A stretch of DNA of 64,000 nucleotides from the NCBI RefSeq assembly GCF_016888335.1, contig NZ_JAFEJG010000004.1:2652930-2716929 (forward strand), written 5' to 3'. The notes under the pieces were generated by a model. The model saw nothing but the letters and a program-made list of their open reading frames with translations, ran no database searches and was not told the origin of the DNA. Of this stretch, positions 11,893 to 21,152 are shown piece by piece. Numbering within the stretch: position 1 is the first letter of the stretch; each line of letters begins with the position of its first letter. Both the position numbers and the translations under genes were made by a program. Source of the stretch: Janibacter endophyticus (GTDB taxonomy: Bacteria; Actinomycetota; Actinomycetes; Actinomycetales; Dermatophilaceae).

Positions 11893-12980
11893 CGCGCGTC
11901 CTCGTCGCCTCCCCGCCGGTGGACGCGATCGGCGGGGTGGCTCAGCACACCCGTCTCGTGACGACGGGACTGCCGGACGCGCGACCCTTCGACCAGTGGT
12001 GGCCGCTGTCTGTGCGCTCGCAGAGCTCCCTCGTCCGGCTGGGGATCCACCTCCTCGGACTGGCCCGCTGGACGGCAGCCCTGCTCGTGCACCGACCGGA
12101 GGTCGTCCACCTTCAGATGTCTGCACCTGGGGCGCGACGTGACCTGCTGTACCTCCGGATCGCACACGCCCTGCGACGCCCAGTCGTCGCGCACCTCCAC
12201 ACTTCCGGCTTCCTCGACGACGAGTCGCCCGACCAGGACGCCGACCGTGCCCTCGACGAGGCGTTGAGCCGCGCAGAGACGGTCCTCGTGATGTCTGAAC
12301 CTGTCGCCGCTCACATCCGGGAGCACCGTCCGCGACGGAGCGGCGTGGTGCGGGTGCTGCCGAACCCTGCGTCGAACGTCGACACCGCTGCGCCCGAGCG
12401 GGCCGCGCACGCAGACCCCGTCCGCGTTCTCACCGTAGGTGAGATCAACGAGCTCAAGCAGATGTCTGCCATCCTCAGCGAGGTGGAGGCACTGCGCTCG
12501 GAGGGGGTCGAGATCGAGTACCACGTTGTCGGACCGTGGGGTCCCCTGCCGGATGCCGAGCGTCGCCACCTCGAGCACAGTGACGCGTGCGTGCTGCACG
12601 GCACCCAGCGTGGGCCGGCACTCACGGAGCTCTACGACCGGGCAGACGTCTTCGTTCTCTTCTCCCGGAACGAGGCCGAGCCGCTCTCCCTCCTCGAGGC
12701 GATGGGCCGTGGGCTCCCCTGCATCGCGCCTGCAGTCGGCTCCATCCCGAGCCTGCTCGTCCCCGTCCCGGGGAACGTCGTCGTCCCGGCCGGTGATCGC
12801 TCCTCGCTCCGCGAGGGTTTGCGTCAGCTGGCCGAGGACCCTGCGCAGCGCGCGCAGGTCGGAGCCGCCAACGCCAGCTGGGTCCGGGAGCACAGGTCAC
12901 CGGCCGTCCATCTGACCCAGCTGGCGGCGATCTACGCGGATGCCGCCAGTCCTCGACCTCAGGAGAAGATCGGCCCATGA
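11889..12980 (+). CDS. glycosyltransferase family 4 protein
   Basis: A 363-residue GT-B glycosyltransferase that probably adds one sugar to the lipid-linked EPS repeat unit. The N-terminal VASPPVDAIGGVAQHTRLV carries the glycine-rich acceptor-side loop. The C-terminal Rossmann domain starts near VRVLTVGEINELKQM and includes the donor-site EX7E-like stretch NEAEPLSLLEAMGRGLPCIA (about residues 259-278). The start overlaps the wecB stop (ATGA), and the stop overlaps the next gene, so the three are translationally coupled. Donor and acceptor cannot be told from sequence. Confidence 0.85.
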   Translation: MTRVLVASPPVDAIGGVAQHTRLVTTGLPDARPFDQWWPLSVRSQSSLVRLGIHLLGLARWTAALLVHRPEVVHLQMSAPGARRDLLYLRIAHALRRPVVAHLHTSGFLDDESPDQDADRALDEALSRAETVLVMSEPVAAHIREHRPRRSGVVRVLPNPASNVDTAAPERAAHADPVRVLTVGEINELKQMSAILSEVEALRSEGVEIEYHVVGPWGPLPDAERRHLEHSDACVLHGTQRGPALTELYDRADVFVLFSRNEAEPLSLLEAMGRGLPCIAPAVGSIPSLLVPVPGNVVVPAGDRSSLREGLRQLAEDPAQRAQVGAANASWVREHRSPAVHLTQLAAIYADAASPRPQEKIGP

Positions 12981-13975
12981 CCTCCGGACCCGAAGTCTCC
13001 GTCATCATCCCGACGATCGTCCGTGATCTCGAGAGCCTCGACACCGCGGTCACGTCGGCGCTGACCCAGGACCCGCCTCCCGTCGAGGTCATCGTCGTCG
13101 ATGACCGCGTCGGCCAGCCCGCGCTCGTCCTGGGCGACGACGAGCGGGTCCGGGTGATCCTCAACGCGGGGCCGCACGGGCCCGCGGGCGCTCGGAACTG
13201 CGGGGTCGCCGCGGCCAGGGGTGAGCTGGTGGCTTTTCTCGACGACGACGACCGATGGCTGCCGGGCAAGCTCGCGGCTCAGCTGGCCCAGCTGGCCGCC
13301 GCGGACGACCCAGGCTGCGTCGTGGTCGGCACCCGGGCGCGCGTCCTCGCCAGGACAGGCACCTGGTTGACCCCGGAAGAGCTTCCTGACCCCAGCCTCA
13401 GCGTTGTCGAGGATCTTTTCCTCCAGCCTGAGGTCAGGCGCGCTCGGTCACGCGGGACGTGGACGTCCACCATGCTGGCACCTCGCTCGATGGTTCTCGC
13501 CGTCCTGTTCGACACGGAGCTCACCAACTGGGAGGACGTCGACTGGCTCGTGCGGATGACGGACCAGGGCTGCACGTTCGTCGTGTGCCCTGAACCCTTG
13601 GTCGAGGTCCGTCACGATCTCGGTGAGGCACCCTCGCAGAGTCACCGAGCGCGTGCCGACGCGAGCCGGTCATGGGCCGATCGTGTCATCGCACCGCGCA
13701 GTCGCAGGGCCCACCACAACTTCCTCCTGACGTACGTCGTGCGTCTCCTCGTCGCCGAGGGGCGGCGAGCCGAGGCTGTCCGTCTGGGGCTGCGGACAGC
13801 GAGTTCTCGGGATGTCGACGTCAGGCCCCTGGTGAAGTTCATCAGCGCCGTCGCTCTCACTGATCGCATGACGTCTCGGCTGGCAAACCTCAGCAGTGGG
13901 TCATTCCGCGGGAGCAGCGCCGGGTCAGCGCGCAACCGGTCGGTTGCGCAGGAGGACGAGACCTCCGACGCCTGA
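12977..13975 (+). CDS. glycosyltransferase family 2 protein
   Basis: A 332-residue GT-A enzyme. VSVIIPTIVRDLESLDTAV opens the nucleotide-sugar fold, VIVVDDRV gives the first acidic motif, GPAGARNCGVAAARGELVAF leads to FLDDDDRW, the metal-binding DxD region (about residue 88), and NWEDVDWLVRM supplies a later acidic motif. There is no membrane segment. It overlaps the preceding glycosyltransferase by four bases and is the last gene of the wecB operon. Its last ~50 bases overlap the 3' end of the convergent flippase gene, which is unusual but involves only the tails of both proteins. Confidence 0.87.
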   Translation: MTSGPEVSVIIPTIVRDLESLDTAVTSALTQDPPPVEVIVVDDRVGQPALVLGDDERVRVILNAGPHGPAGARNCGVAAARGELVAFLDDDDRWLPGKLAAQLAQLAAADDPGCVVVGTRARVLARTGTWLTPEELPDPSLSVVEDLFLQPEVRRARSRGTWTSTMLAPRSMVLAVLFDTELTNWEDVDWLVRMTDQGCTFVVCPEPLVEVRHDLGEAPSQSHRARADASRSWADRVIAPRSRRAHHNFLLTYVVRLLVAEGRRAEAVRLGLRTASSRDVDVRPLVKFISAVALTDRMTSRLANLSSGSFRGSSAGSARNRSVAQEDETSDA

Positions 13976-15352
13976 GGCGACGAGGACCGAGATCGCGCTC
14001 GCGATCAGGAAGCCGATCAGCCCCTGCTCCAGGTGGGCCCAGGACGACACGGTCGCCAGAGCCACCAGGGTGAGCGGTACAGGCAGGTGACTACCGATGA
14101 ACCTCCAGCTCTCGTCCACCCCGAGGGCCTGGGCCACGAGACGTAGATACCCCACGGCGTAGACGGCCGACCCGACCACGCACAGAGCCGCGACGACCCA
14201 CAACGGACCGCCAACGACGATGACGACAGACGCGAGAACCAACTTCACGAGGATGGCGACAACCGTCACTCGCGGCACTCGACGGTGCAGACCCACCGCA
14301 AGCAGGGCTGCGTTGCTGGCGGTCGCCGTCCCGACGAAGGATGCTCCCGCGCAGACGAATGCCACCACGGGAAGGGCCTCCTCGTACTCCGTGAGGAACA
14401 CGGCGGTGAGGACGCCCATCCCGACCCACGACAAGGGCACGACCAGGCCTAGAGCTGCCTCCACCACCCTCATGACGCGAGTGACCGACGGGGTACGGAC
14501 ATCGAGATGCCCATCTCGTGCGTGCGCCTCCAGCGTCTGCGGGTGTGCCGCTGCGGCTGCTCCGTCACTCACCGCCACGACAGCGTTGGCCGTGAGCATC
14601 GCGATGCCGTAAATGGCCAGAGCCACATCACCGAGGCCCGCACCTACGACGAGCTGCTCGATGTTGACGAGCAGGAATGCTGTGACGAGCAGCAGGGACA
14701 TGGGGATCCCCGCGGGAACAAGCATCGTGAAGGCTCGGGGACGGGGTGTGACGAGCGCGGGTAGAGGAACGCGACGAGCACTCACGAGGATCGGTGGGAG
14801 GTAGCTGATCGCCAGGGCCCCCAGGGCGCCCAGAAGTCCTGACGTCCACGCCCCCAGCGGGACCAGCGTGACCCAGACGAGCACCTGCGAGAGCTGGGCC
14901 AGCATCGTGAGTCGAAACTCCCCCAGAACCCGGAGCCACCCGCGCGCCGAGAACCAGGTCGACTGGAGAACGGCAGAGAGAGCGACGAAGCCCAGGACCG
15001 TGGCCGTCCTGCTCGATCCCACTCCCCAGGCGACGATCGCCCCGAGGAGCAGGACCAGGGAGAGTCCGAGAGCGGGGACCATCCTGGCACCCGCCATGTC
15101 GCGCAGTTCGCGGTCAGCATCGGTCCACCTCTGCGACCCGCGCGCGGCCGACGCCCGCTGCTGACCGATCACCCCGGTGCTGACGTCGGCGTAGGTGCTG
15201 AAGTTCGTCAGCACGTTCGTGAGGTTGAGGACTCCGAAGTCTCCCGGTCGCAACAGACCTGCGACGAGCAGGGTGCGCACGGCCTGCCCGGCCACCATCG
15301 AGTAGTTGCCCAGCGTCGATGACGAGATCCCGCGCGCACCCAGCCGGCTCAC
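13925..15352 (-). CDS. polysaccharide flippase (Wzx-like, MATE/oligosaccharide flippase fold)
   Basis: A 475-residue integral membrane protein with about 12-14 hydrophobic segments, in the size range of Wzx-type exporters that flip lipid-linked repeat units across the membrane. The N-terminus SSTLGNYSMVAGQAVRTLLV and LLRPGDFGVLNLTNVL resembles the first helices of the polysaccharide biosynthesis protein family. The start is GTG. It is the last gene of a leftward set (polymerase, acetyltransferase, WecG-type transferase, flippase), 31 bases after the WecG-type gene. Its 3' end overlaps the convergent GT2 gene. Substrate is unknown. Confidence 0.85.
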   Translation of the reverse strand: MSRLGARGISSSTLGNYSMVAGQAVRTLLVAGLLRPGDFGVLNLTNVLTNFSTYADVSTGVIGQQRASAARGSQRWTDADRELRDMAGARMVPALGLSLVLLLGAIVAWGVGSSRTATVLGFVALSAVLQSTWFSARGWLRVLGEFRLTMLAQLSQVLVWVTLVPLGAWTSGLLGALGALAISYLPPILVSARRVPLPALVTPRPRAFTMLVPAGIPMSLLLVTAFLLVNIEQLVVGAGLGDVALAIYGIAMLTANAVVAVSDGAAAAAHPQTLEAHARDGHLDVRTPSVTRVMRVVEAALGLVVPLSWVGMGVLTAVFLTEYEEALPVVAFVCAGASFVGTATASNAALLAVGLHRRVPRVTVVAILVKLVLASVVIVVGGPLWVVAALCVVGSAVYAVGYLRLVAQALGVDESWRFIGSHLPVPLTLVALATVSSWAHLEQGLIGFLIASAISVLVASGVGGLVLLRNRPVAR

Positions 15353-15383
15353 GACGGGCGTCCTCGACGCGTGACGACGAGAC

Positions 15384-16169
15384 TCACCGGGGTCGGATGC
15401 GCTGCCGCAGCACCAGCGCGATGAACCGGGTGTTGCCGAACAGGTACCTCTTCCAGAGGCGCCGCGGCTCGCTCATGAGCCGGTGGAGCCACTCCAGTCC
15501 CATGCGCTGGGCCCAGCGAGGAGCACGGCTGATCTCCCCCGCGATGACATCGAACGAACCTCCGATGCCGACGACGAGGCAGTCACCCCAGTGATCCCGA
15601 TACTCGTCGAACAACTCTTCCTTCATGGGACTATGGAGCCCGATAAAGGCCACCCGCGCCCCCGAGGCACGAACACCCGCGACCGCGGCCTCTTCCTCAC
15701 CCCTGATGTAGCCGTCGCGGAACCCAGCCACCTCGAGCCCTGGGTGCGCCTCCTCAAGGACCCTCACGGCGCGAGCGATGATCTCCGCCCGGGCCCCGAG
15801 GAAGTACACGGGCCAACCGTTGTCGACGGCCATGTCGAGCATAGGCCCCACGAGATCGATCCCCGTGACTCGCTCTGGCAGCCCGTCACCCAGGACTCTC
15901 GACGCCCACACCACCGACATCCCGTCCGCGTTGACGAGGTCGGCCTCCCTGAGTGTGCGCGCGAAGTTGGCGTCGTCCTGGGCGTCGACGATCTTCGAGG
16001 CGTTGACCCCGGCGGCGTGCCGGGGACCACCGAGGCGGACCAGCTCGGAGCACCGTGCCACGGTCTGTCGGGTGTCCACCCGGTCGATGGCGATGCCTCC
16101 GACGTCGACGCGGTCCCGGCCGGGACGGTCACCTGCCACGTCGTGCGATGACCTGTGCGGCCCTGTCAT
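15384..16169 (-). CDS. WecG/TagA/CpsF-family glycosyltransferase
   Basis: A 261-residue GT26-type enzyme that adds a (possibly ManNAc-derived) sugar to a lipid-linked precursor. Family hallmarks are VNASKIVDAQDD, READLVNADGMSVVWASRVL with the catalytic aspartate region, WPVYFLGARAEI, and GIGGSFDVIAGEISRAPRWA near the C-terminus, followed by LEWLHRLMSEPRRLWKRYL. The ATG overlaps the stop of the acetyltransferase gene (ATGA). With the 2-epimerase WecB in the same locus, a ManNAc or ManNAcA donor is a reasonable inference but is not shown. Confidence 0.9.
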   Translation of the reverse strand: MTGPHRSSHDVAGDRPGRDRVDVGGIAIDRVDTRQTVARCSELVRLGGPRHAAGVNASKIVDAQDDANFARTLREADLVNADGMSVVWASRVLGDGLPERVTGIDLVGPMLDMAVDNGWPVYFLGARAEIIARAVRVLEEAHPGLEVAGFRDGYIRGEEEAAVAGVRASGARVAFIGLHSPMKEELFDEYRDHWGDCLVVGIGGSFDVIAGEISRAPRWAQRMGLEWLHRLMSEPRRLWKRYLFGNTRFIALVLRQRIRPR

Positions 16170-16759
16170 GGTGTCTTCTCCGGTGTCTGCTCGATGAGGC
16201 GCATCCCCATCCCCACTGCGATCATCCCCGGCGGGACGTCCTTGACGACCGTTGTGTTGGCACCGATCCGAGCGCCGTCCCCGACGGAGATCCCCCCGAC
16301 GACGACTGCACCTGCCGAGATCGTGACGTCGTCGCCGATGGTCGGAGCACCCCGGTCATAGACGTGCCCGATGGTGACCTGCTGGTTGATCCAGCAGTTC
16401 TTCCCGATCCGGGCGGCCCCGATGGTCGTGGCGAAGCCGTGCTGGATGAACAGGCCGGGACCGATCTCGTCCGCTCGGACGAACAACGTGCACTGGCCCG
16501 GATAGAACCGTCGGACCAGGTGGGACGCGACCTTCAAGGGCAACGAGGCGCGGTCGAGGCGGTAGTAGAAGATGTTGCGAAACTCGGGTGTGCGATGGCC
16601 GCAGGCCCTGACGACGGCGGCCACACCCGGAGGAGCACCCCATCGATAGACCTCGCTGAAGCGACGCGCATCTGCGTCGATCAGTGCCCGCGTCGTCGCA
16701 GGTGCCATGAGGTAGAGCGCCACGAGCGGCAGCCGCAGGACCGTCCGAAGGAGCATCAC
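16166..16759 (-). CDS. serine acetyltransferase-like (hexapeptide) O-acetyltransferase
   Basis: A 197-residue protein with a helical N-terminus and a left-handed beta-helix C-terminal half. Hexapeptide repeats run from IGPGLFIQHGFATTIGAARI through IGKNCWINQQVTIGH, IGDDVTISAGAVVVGGISVG and IGANTTVVKDVPPGM. The conserved histidines of the CysE-like active site are visible (IQHGFA, IGHVYDRG). In this context it more likely acetylates a polysaccharide sugar than serine. It starts 9 bases after the polymerase gene and overlaps the WecG-type gene. The start is GTG, with an ATG one codon later. Confidence 0.85.
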   Translation of the reverse strand: MMLLRTVLRLPLVALYLMAPATTRALIDADARRFSEVYRWGAPPGVAAVVRACGHRTPEFRNIFYYRLDRASLPLKVASHLVRRFYPGQCTLFVRADEIGPGLFIQHGFATTIGAARIGKNCWINQQVTIGHVYDRGAPTIGDDVTISAGAVVVGGISVGDGARIGANTTVVKDVPPGMIAVGMGMRLIEQTPEKTP

Positions 16760-16768
16760 GCGTCAAAC

Positions 16769-18070
16769 CTACGCCCCACCAGACGGCTGGGGGCTCTCTA
16801 CCCAGCGGTCTGTCTGCGCGCCCTCCAGATCGTGCTCATCGGGGTCGGGCTGAGAGAGCCGGGCGCGCTCCGACGTGTCGACGGCGAAACCGACAGCACT
16901 CACCATGAGACCCACGCCCATGGCAGCAGCGCCCAGGTTCCACGACACCTCCAACGGCGCGATCACCGCCATCGCGATGAGCGTGGCGAGCGCGAAGACA
17001 GACCCGTCGTCGCGGAGGTCGAGACGCAGTGCCGCCAGGAGCATGACGAAGAAGATGGTCAGACCGATCGCTCCCGTGTGCGACAGGAGATGGGGCGCCT
17101 GCCCATGCTCATGGCTCACGAAGAAGTTGATCTCGCTGTTGGCGTAGACCCGCACCATGGTGTCGGCTCCGGAGCCAATGGCGACCGCCACACCATGGAA
17201 CTCGTCCCGGATGGCGTCGTAGATGACCCCACGGCTCGTCAGCTCGCTCCCCGAGGCGGTCAGGAAGACCAGCAGCGACACCCCCAGACCAGCCGCCGGG
17301 AGCATCTTCCAGACTGCGGGGAAGTAGACCCCTCGCTGAGCCCTCCGCGACGTGCACAGGAAGAAGACGATGAGCACGGCCATGGCGAGCAACGAGGCAC
17401 GGCTGGCAGTTGCCAGGCACATCACCACGACGAGGACGGTTGATACCACCCTGCGCAGGGCAGACGTCTGGGCTGCGAGGGCGGGGAACAGCCCGATCGT
17501 CGCCGCAGCGGCGAGGTTCTCGTGCTCGAAGAAGCCTGTCGCCATCCCGCCGAAGATCCCGCACTTGTCGGCGCGGCACGGTTGCTGGCCGATCTCCGGC
17601 AGGCCAAGACTGATGAGCAGGCTCACGACGATCATCACGTCACGAACGAGGTCGAGCCGTTGGATGGTGAGGCGATTCGGCGGGTCCGCGAGAACTGCCG
17701 CGGTTCCTGCGACCACCAGCACCTGGACGATCATCGTGTTCTGGGTCCCGGAGCGCTGGAGCACCCACACCGCCGCGATCCACCACGCGACGAAGCCCAT
17801 CCACAGCACCGCGTACAGCGACCGGGGATCCTGCCGGAACCGCGTCCTGATCAGTGCCAACCCGGTCAGGGCAAGGACCACTGCAAGAGTGAGCAAGGTG
17901 ACCCACCGCGAGTAGCTCGACGAAGAGACGTAGGTGAAGCCACCCGAGGCGGACGCCACGACCCGGGTGCCGTCGATGACACGACTGGTGAACTGCTCCA
18001 GCAGGTAGCCCACGATGATCGTGAGGACGACCAGTCCGCCGAGCGACTGTCGTCCACGTTGGGGAGTCAC
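16769..18070 (-). CDS. O-antigen ligase/polymerase family membrane protein (Wzy-like)
   Basis: A 433-residue membrane protein with about ten helices, likely the repeat-unit polymerase of the cluster. The large extracytoplasmic region before the late helices contains FFEHENLAAAATIGLFPALA (about residues 183-202) and ends in FFVSHEHGQAPHLLSHTGAI, the His/Arg-containing loop layout of O-antigen ligase family proteins. LTIFFVMLLAAL follows as the next helix. The GTG start is 55 bases before the upstream gene's stop, with no obvious terminator between. It begins the leftward polymerase-acetyltransferase-WecG-flippase set. Confidence 0.82.
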   Translation of the reverse strand: MTPQRGRQSLGGLVVLTIIVGYLLEQFTSRVIDGTRVVASASGGFTYVSSSSYSRWVTLLTLAVVLALTGLALIRTRFRQDPRSLYAVLWMGFVAWWIAAVWVLQRSGTQNTMIVQVLVVAGTAAVLADPPNRLTIQRLDLVRDVMIVVSLLISLGLPEIGQQPCRADKCGIFGGMATGFFEHENLAAAATIGLFPALAAQTSALRRVVSTVLVVVMCLATASRASLLAMAVLIVFFLCTSRRAQRGVYFPAVWKMLPAAGLGVSLLVFLTASGSELTSRGVIYDAIRDEFHGVAVAIGSGADTMVRVYANSEINFFVSHEHGQAPHLLSHTGAIGLTIFFVMLLAALRLDLRDDGSVFALATLIAMAVIAPLEVSWNLGAAAMGVGLMVSAVGFAVDTSERARLSQPDPDEHDLEGAQTDRWVESPQPSGGA

Positions 18071-18125
18071 CGGTAGAGCTCCGATCCGTCAAGGCTGATG
18101 GGGTCATCATGCCCCAGGCCGACAG

Positions 18126-19031
18126 CTAGGAGAGGGTCCAGCCGGTCGCGTCCGAGGTCACCCGCGTCTTGCTCTGACCGGAAACCCAGCCACCCTCCTC
18201 GGCGACCGCGACGGCGGCCGGTGCGGACACCCCTTCGACGCAGGCCGTCTCGCTCCCGAGGTCGAGCGACTCGCCGAGGTCACCGGTCCTCACGCCGACC
18301 CCCTCGCAGCCGTCCGACGTCAGGAGCACCGCGACCTGGTCGTCCCGGACGGCCAGGCTCACCGCGCCGTCGACGTCACCGGCGTCGGCCCAGGTCTGGC
18401 CGGCGTCAGCGGTGCGACGGACCGATCCGTCGTCGCAGAGGACGAGGGCGAGCTGACCGTCGGCGGCGCTGAGAGCCACGGCGTCGCCTGCCGCGCAGGC
18501 CTTCGCGGGACGGCCGCCCGGGACGAGGACCTCGGGCCCTGCCTCCGGCCACAGACCCCACGTCGCCGTCGCCGGTCCGGGTCCGCTGAAGGTCGCCCCG
18601 CCGTCCGCCGTCGTGAGGACCGCCGGCTCGCAGTCGTCGTCGGCGACGACCGCGAAGCCCTGCTGCTCGCTCATCATCCGCACGCGCAGGACGCTCCTCG
18701 CCTGCACCTCGGTAGCCTCCCACGTCGCGCCGCCGTCATCGGTGCGCTCGACCTCGGCGGTCGTCGGGCCGTCCGTCGTGCACGGGGCATAGGCGGAACG
18801 AAGGGCATGGGAGGCGCTCGCCGCGTCAAGGAGGACCGTCGACGCCTGGCTCTCCGGCGACGGGGCCGGGGTCGGGCTCGAGGTGGACGAGGTCGCGCTC
18901 GTCGTCTGCGCCGGGCGCTGGGGCCGGGCGGTGTCGCTCTCGCCTCCGACGAGCCCGAGCGCCCAGGCCACGAGGAGGATGTCCGCCAGGACCATGGCGA
19001 TCAGCCCCGCCATTCCCCACCGTGTGCTCAT
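18126..19031 (-). CDS. membrane-anchored protein with BNR/Asp-box repeats
   Basis: A 301-residue protein with one N-terminal helix (GLIAMVLADILLVAWALGLV, about residues 8-27), a Ser/Thr/Pro linker (about 38-62) and an extracytoplasmic domain. That domain carries three Asp-box-like motifs: TDDGGATWEA, TADGGATFSG and TADAGQTWAD, the S/T-x-D-x-G-x-T-W/F pattern of beta-propeller sialidase-like or photosystem-stability-like proteins. There are no catalytic sialidase residues I can recognise. ATG was chosen because AGGAGAG sits 5 bases upstream. It lies at the edge of the EPS locus; a role in surface binding is only a guess. Confidence 0.7.
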   Translation of the reverse strand: MSTRWGMAGLIAMVLADILLVAWALGLVGGESDTARPQRPAQTTSATSSTSSPTPAPSPESQASTVLLDAASASHALRSAYAPCTTDGPTTAEVERTDDGGATWEATEVQARSVLRVRMMSEQQGFAVVADDDCEPAVLTTADGGATFSGPGPATATWGLWPEAGPEVLVPGGRPAKACAAGDAVALSAADGQLALVLCDDGSVRRTADAGQTWADAGDVDGAVSLAVRDDQVAVLLTSDGCEGVGVRTGDLGESLDLGSETACVEGVSAPAAVAVAEEGGWVSGQSKTRVTSDATGWTLS

Positions 19032-19253
19032 CCGTCTCTCCTCATCCCTGCTCACCGGTCGGCCGCAGGCTGCGTCGAAGGCTATCGCCCGCGACGCCGC
19101 AGGCCGCGCCCCCGCGCCGAGGGCCGGCAGATCGTGCGGGCGACGCAGCGTTTGGGCACACTGGTCTCGTCGTGATACAGGGCACCTGCGGTGCCCCCTC
19201 GACACAGCTGTCGGACGACCACCTCACCCTCGACCTGCAGGAGCAGATCACTC

Positions 19254-20009
19254 ATGCGTACCCCTAAGCTCGCCCACCGCCTCGGTGCCGAGGCCCTCGG
19301 CACCTTCTGGCTCGTCCTCGGCGGCTGCGGCAGCGCGATCTTCGCCGCGCAGCACATGGCGGACGACACCGACACCGGTCTCGGGATCGGCTTCGTCGGC
19401 GTCTCGCTCGCCTTCGGTCTGACCGTCCTGACGATGGCGTACGCCGTCGGCCACGTCTCCGGCGGACACTTCAACCCGGCCGTGACGATCGGTGCTGCGA
19501 TTGCCAAGCGATTCGCCTGGAAGGACGTCCCGGCCTACATCGGGACCCAGGTCGTCGCCGGCCTGCTCGCCGGTGGCGTGCTCTACGCCATCGCCTCCGG
19601 CAAGGACGGCTTCGACGCCGGCGCCGGCTTCGCAGCCAACGGCTACGCCGAGCACTCCCCCGGCGGCTACAGCCTCGTCGCGGTCCTCATCGCCGAGGTC
19701 GTCCTCACCGCCTTCTTCCTCTACGTCATCCTCGGCGCCACGGACGGGCGGGCACCGGTCGGCTTCGCCCCGATCGCGATCGGTATGGCGCTGACGCTCA
19801 TCCACCTCATCTCCATCCCGATCAGCAACACCTCCGTCAACCCGGCCCGTTCCACGGCGGTCGCCTTCTTCCAGGACGGCGCAGCGGGGCAGCTGTGGCT
19901 CTTCTGGGTGGCGCCGATCGTGGGTGCCGCCATCGCCGGAGCCACCTACGCCTTCATCACCGGTGAGGACCGCTCCGGCGTCGACATCGAGGTGAAGATC
20001 CGCGACTGA
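19254..20009 (+). CDS. aqpZ: aquaporin Z-like water channel
   Basis: A 251-residue MIP-family channel with six hydrophobic helices. Both pore motifs are present: [12 protein letters not shown] (about residue 72) and [13 protein letters not shown] (about residue 194), with the arginine after the second NPA. The sequence follows AqpZ (water) rather than glycerol channels: the second motif is NPARS, not NPARD. The ATG at 19254 has GCAGGAG 8-13 bases upstream; earlier in-frame codons are not protein-like. The 222-base spacer before it contains a GGGCAC/GTGCCC hairpin at 19180-19196. It stands alone between divergent and downstream units. Confidence 0.93.
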   Translation: MRTPKLAHRLGAEALGTFWLVLGGCGSAIFAAQHMADDTDTGLGIGFVGVSLAFGLTVLTMAYAVGHVSGGHFNPAVTIGAAIAKRFAWKDVPAYIGTQVVAGLLAGGVLYAIASGKDGFDAGAGFAANGYAEHSPGGYSLVAVLIAEVVLTAFFLYVILGATDGRAPVGFAPIAIGMALTLIHLISIPISNTSVNPARSTAVAFFQDGAAGQLWLFWVAPIVGAAIAGATYAFITGEDRSGVDIEVKIRD

Positions 20010-20094
20010 TCCTCGCAGGCCGGGGGCCCGGCCGGCCCGTCTCCGCACTAGGGTGGAGAGGTAACTGCCGCCGTACGAAGGGGTTCGAGTCCCA

Positions 20095-21084
20095 GTGAGC
20101 ACCACTCCCGTCAAGGTCGCCGTCACCGGCGCCGCCGGCCAGATCGGCTACAGCCTTCTCTTCCGCATCGCCAGCGGCTCCATCTTCGGCCCGGACACCC
20201 CGGTCGAGCTGCGCCTGCTCGAGATCACCCCCGCCCTCAAGGCGCTCGAGGGTGTCGTCATGGAGCTCGAGGACTGCGCCTTCCCGACCCTCGCCGGTGT
20301 CGAGATCGGCGACGACCCGGAGAAGGTCTTCGACGGCGTCAACCACGCCCTGCTCGTCGGCGCCCGCCCCCGCGGTCCCGGCATGGAGCGCGGTGACCTC
20401 CTCGAGGCGAACGGCGGGATCTTCGCGCCGCAGGGCGCGGCCCTCAACAAGGTCGCGGCCGACGACATCCGGGTCACCGTCACTGGCAACCCCGCGAACA
20501 CCAACGCGCTCATCGCGATGAGCAACGCTCCCGACATCCCCAAGGAGCGCTTCTCCGCGCTGACCCGCCTCGACCACAACCGGGCGATCAGCCAGCTCTC
20601 CGCCAAGCTCGGCGTCCCGGTCACCGAGATCAAGAAGATGACGATCTGGGGCAACCACTCCGCCACCCAGTACCCGGACCTCTTCAACGCCGAGGTTGGC
20701 GGCAAGAACGCCGCCGAAGCGGTCGGCGACCAGGAGTGGCTGGAGGGCACCTTCATCCCCACCGTCGCCAAGCGCGGCGCGGCGATCATCGAGGCGCGCG
20801 GTGCGTCCTCCGCCGCGTCGGCCGCCTCGGCGACCGTCGACCACGCCCGCGACTGGGCCCTCGGCACCCCCGAGGGTGACTGGGTCTCGATGTCGGTCGT
20901 CTCCGACGGCTCCTACGGCGTCCCGGAGGGCCTCATCAGCTCCTTCCCGGTCACCGTCTCCGGTGGCGAGTGGAGCATCGTCCAGGGCCTCGACGTCAAC
21001 GACTTCTCCCGCTCGAAGATCGACGCGTCGGTCGCCGAGCTCGAGGAGGAGCGCGAGGCGGTCAAGGGTCTCGGCCTCATCTGA
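20095..21084 (+). CDS. mdh: malate dehydrogenase
   Basis: A 329-residue NAD-dependent malate dehydrogenase of the cytosolic-like actinobacterial type, oxidising malate to oxaloacetate in the TCA cycle. [20 protein letters not shown] is the Rossmann loop. [20 protein letters not shown] holds the substrate-binding arginines, [14 protein letters not shown] and [15 protein letters not shown] follow, and the catalytic histidine is in [12 protein letters not shown]. The GTG start has AAGGGG about 12 bases upstream, in a CGAAGGGG octamer, and a TAGGGT -10-like box lies at about 20049. A strong palindrome follows the stop. Confidence 0.97.
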   Translation: MSTTPVKVAVTGAAGQIGYSLLFRIASGSIFGPDTPVELRLLEITPALKALEGVVMELEDCAFPTLAGVEIGDDPEKVFDGVNHALLVGARPRGPGMERGDLLEANGGIFAPQGAALNKVAADDIRVTVTGNPANTNALIAMSNAPDIPKERFSALTRLDHNRAISQLSAKLGVPVTEIKKMTIWGNHSATQYPDLFNAEVGGKNAAEAVGDQEWLEGTFIPTVAKRGAAIIEARGASSAASAASATVDHARDWALGTPEGDWVSMSVVSDGSYGVPEGLISSFPVTVSGGEWSIVQGLDVNDFSRSKIDASVAELEEEREAVKGLGLI

Positions 21085-21103
21085 GCCGACCTCCCGCACA
21101 GAC

Positions 21104-21139
21104 CGAAGGGGTTCCCACCAGCTGGTGGGAACCCCTTCG
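21104..21139. terminator. perfect 36-bp palindrome, bidirectional terminator
   Basis: A perfect inverted repeat of 18+18 bases begins 20 bases after the mdh stop and ends 14 bases before the convergent secreted-protein gene. Each arm starts with the octamer CGAAGGGG on its own strand, and the centre is CCAGCTGG. It would fold without a loop larger than needed for the turn, and can serve both genes. Confidence 0.8.
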
Positions 21140-21152
21140 CCGTGGTGACGGG

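Noticed and set aside
18126-19205. Longer start for the Asp-box protein
   Set aside because: The added 58 residues are Arg/Pro-rich and not conserved-looking, while the internal ATG has a good ribosome site and a membrane helix directly after it.
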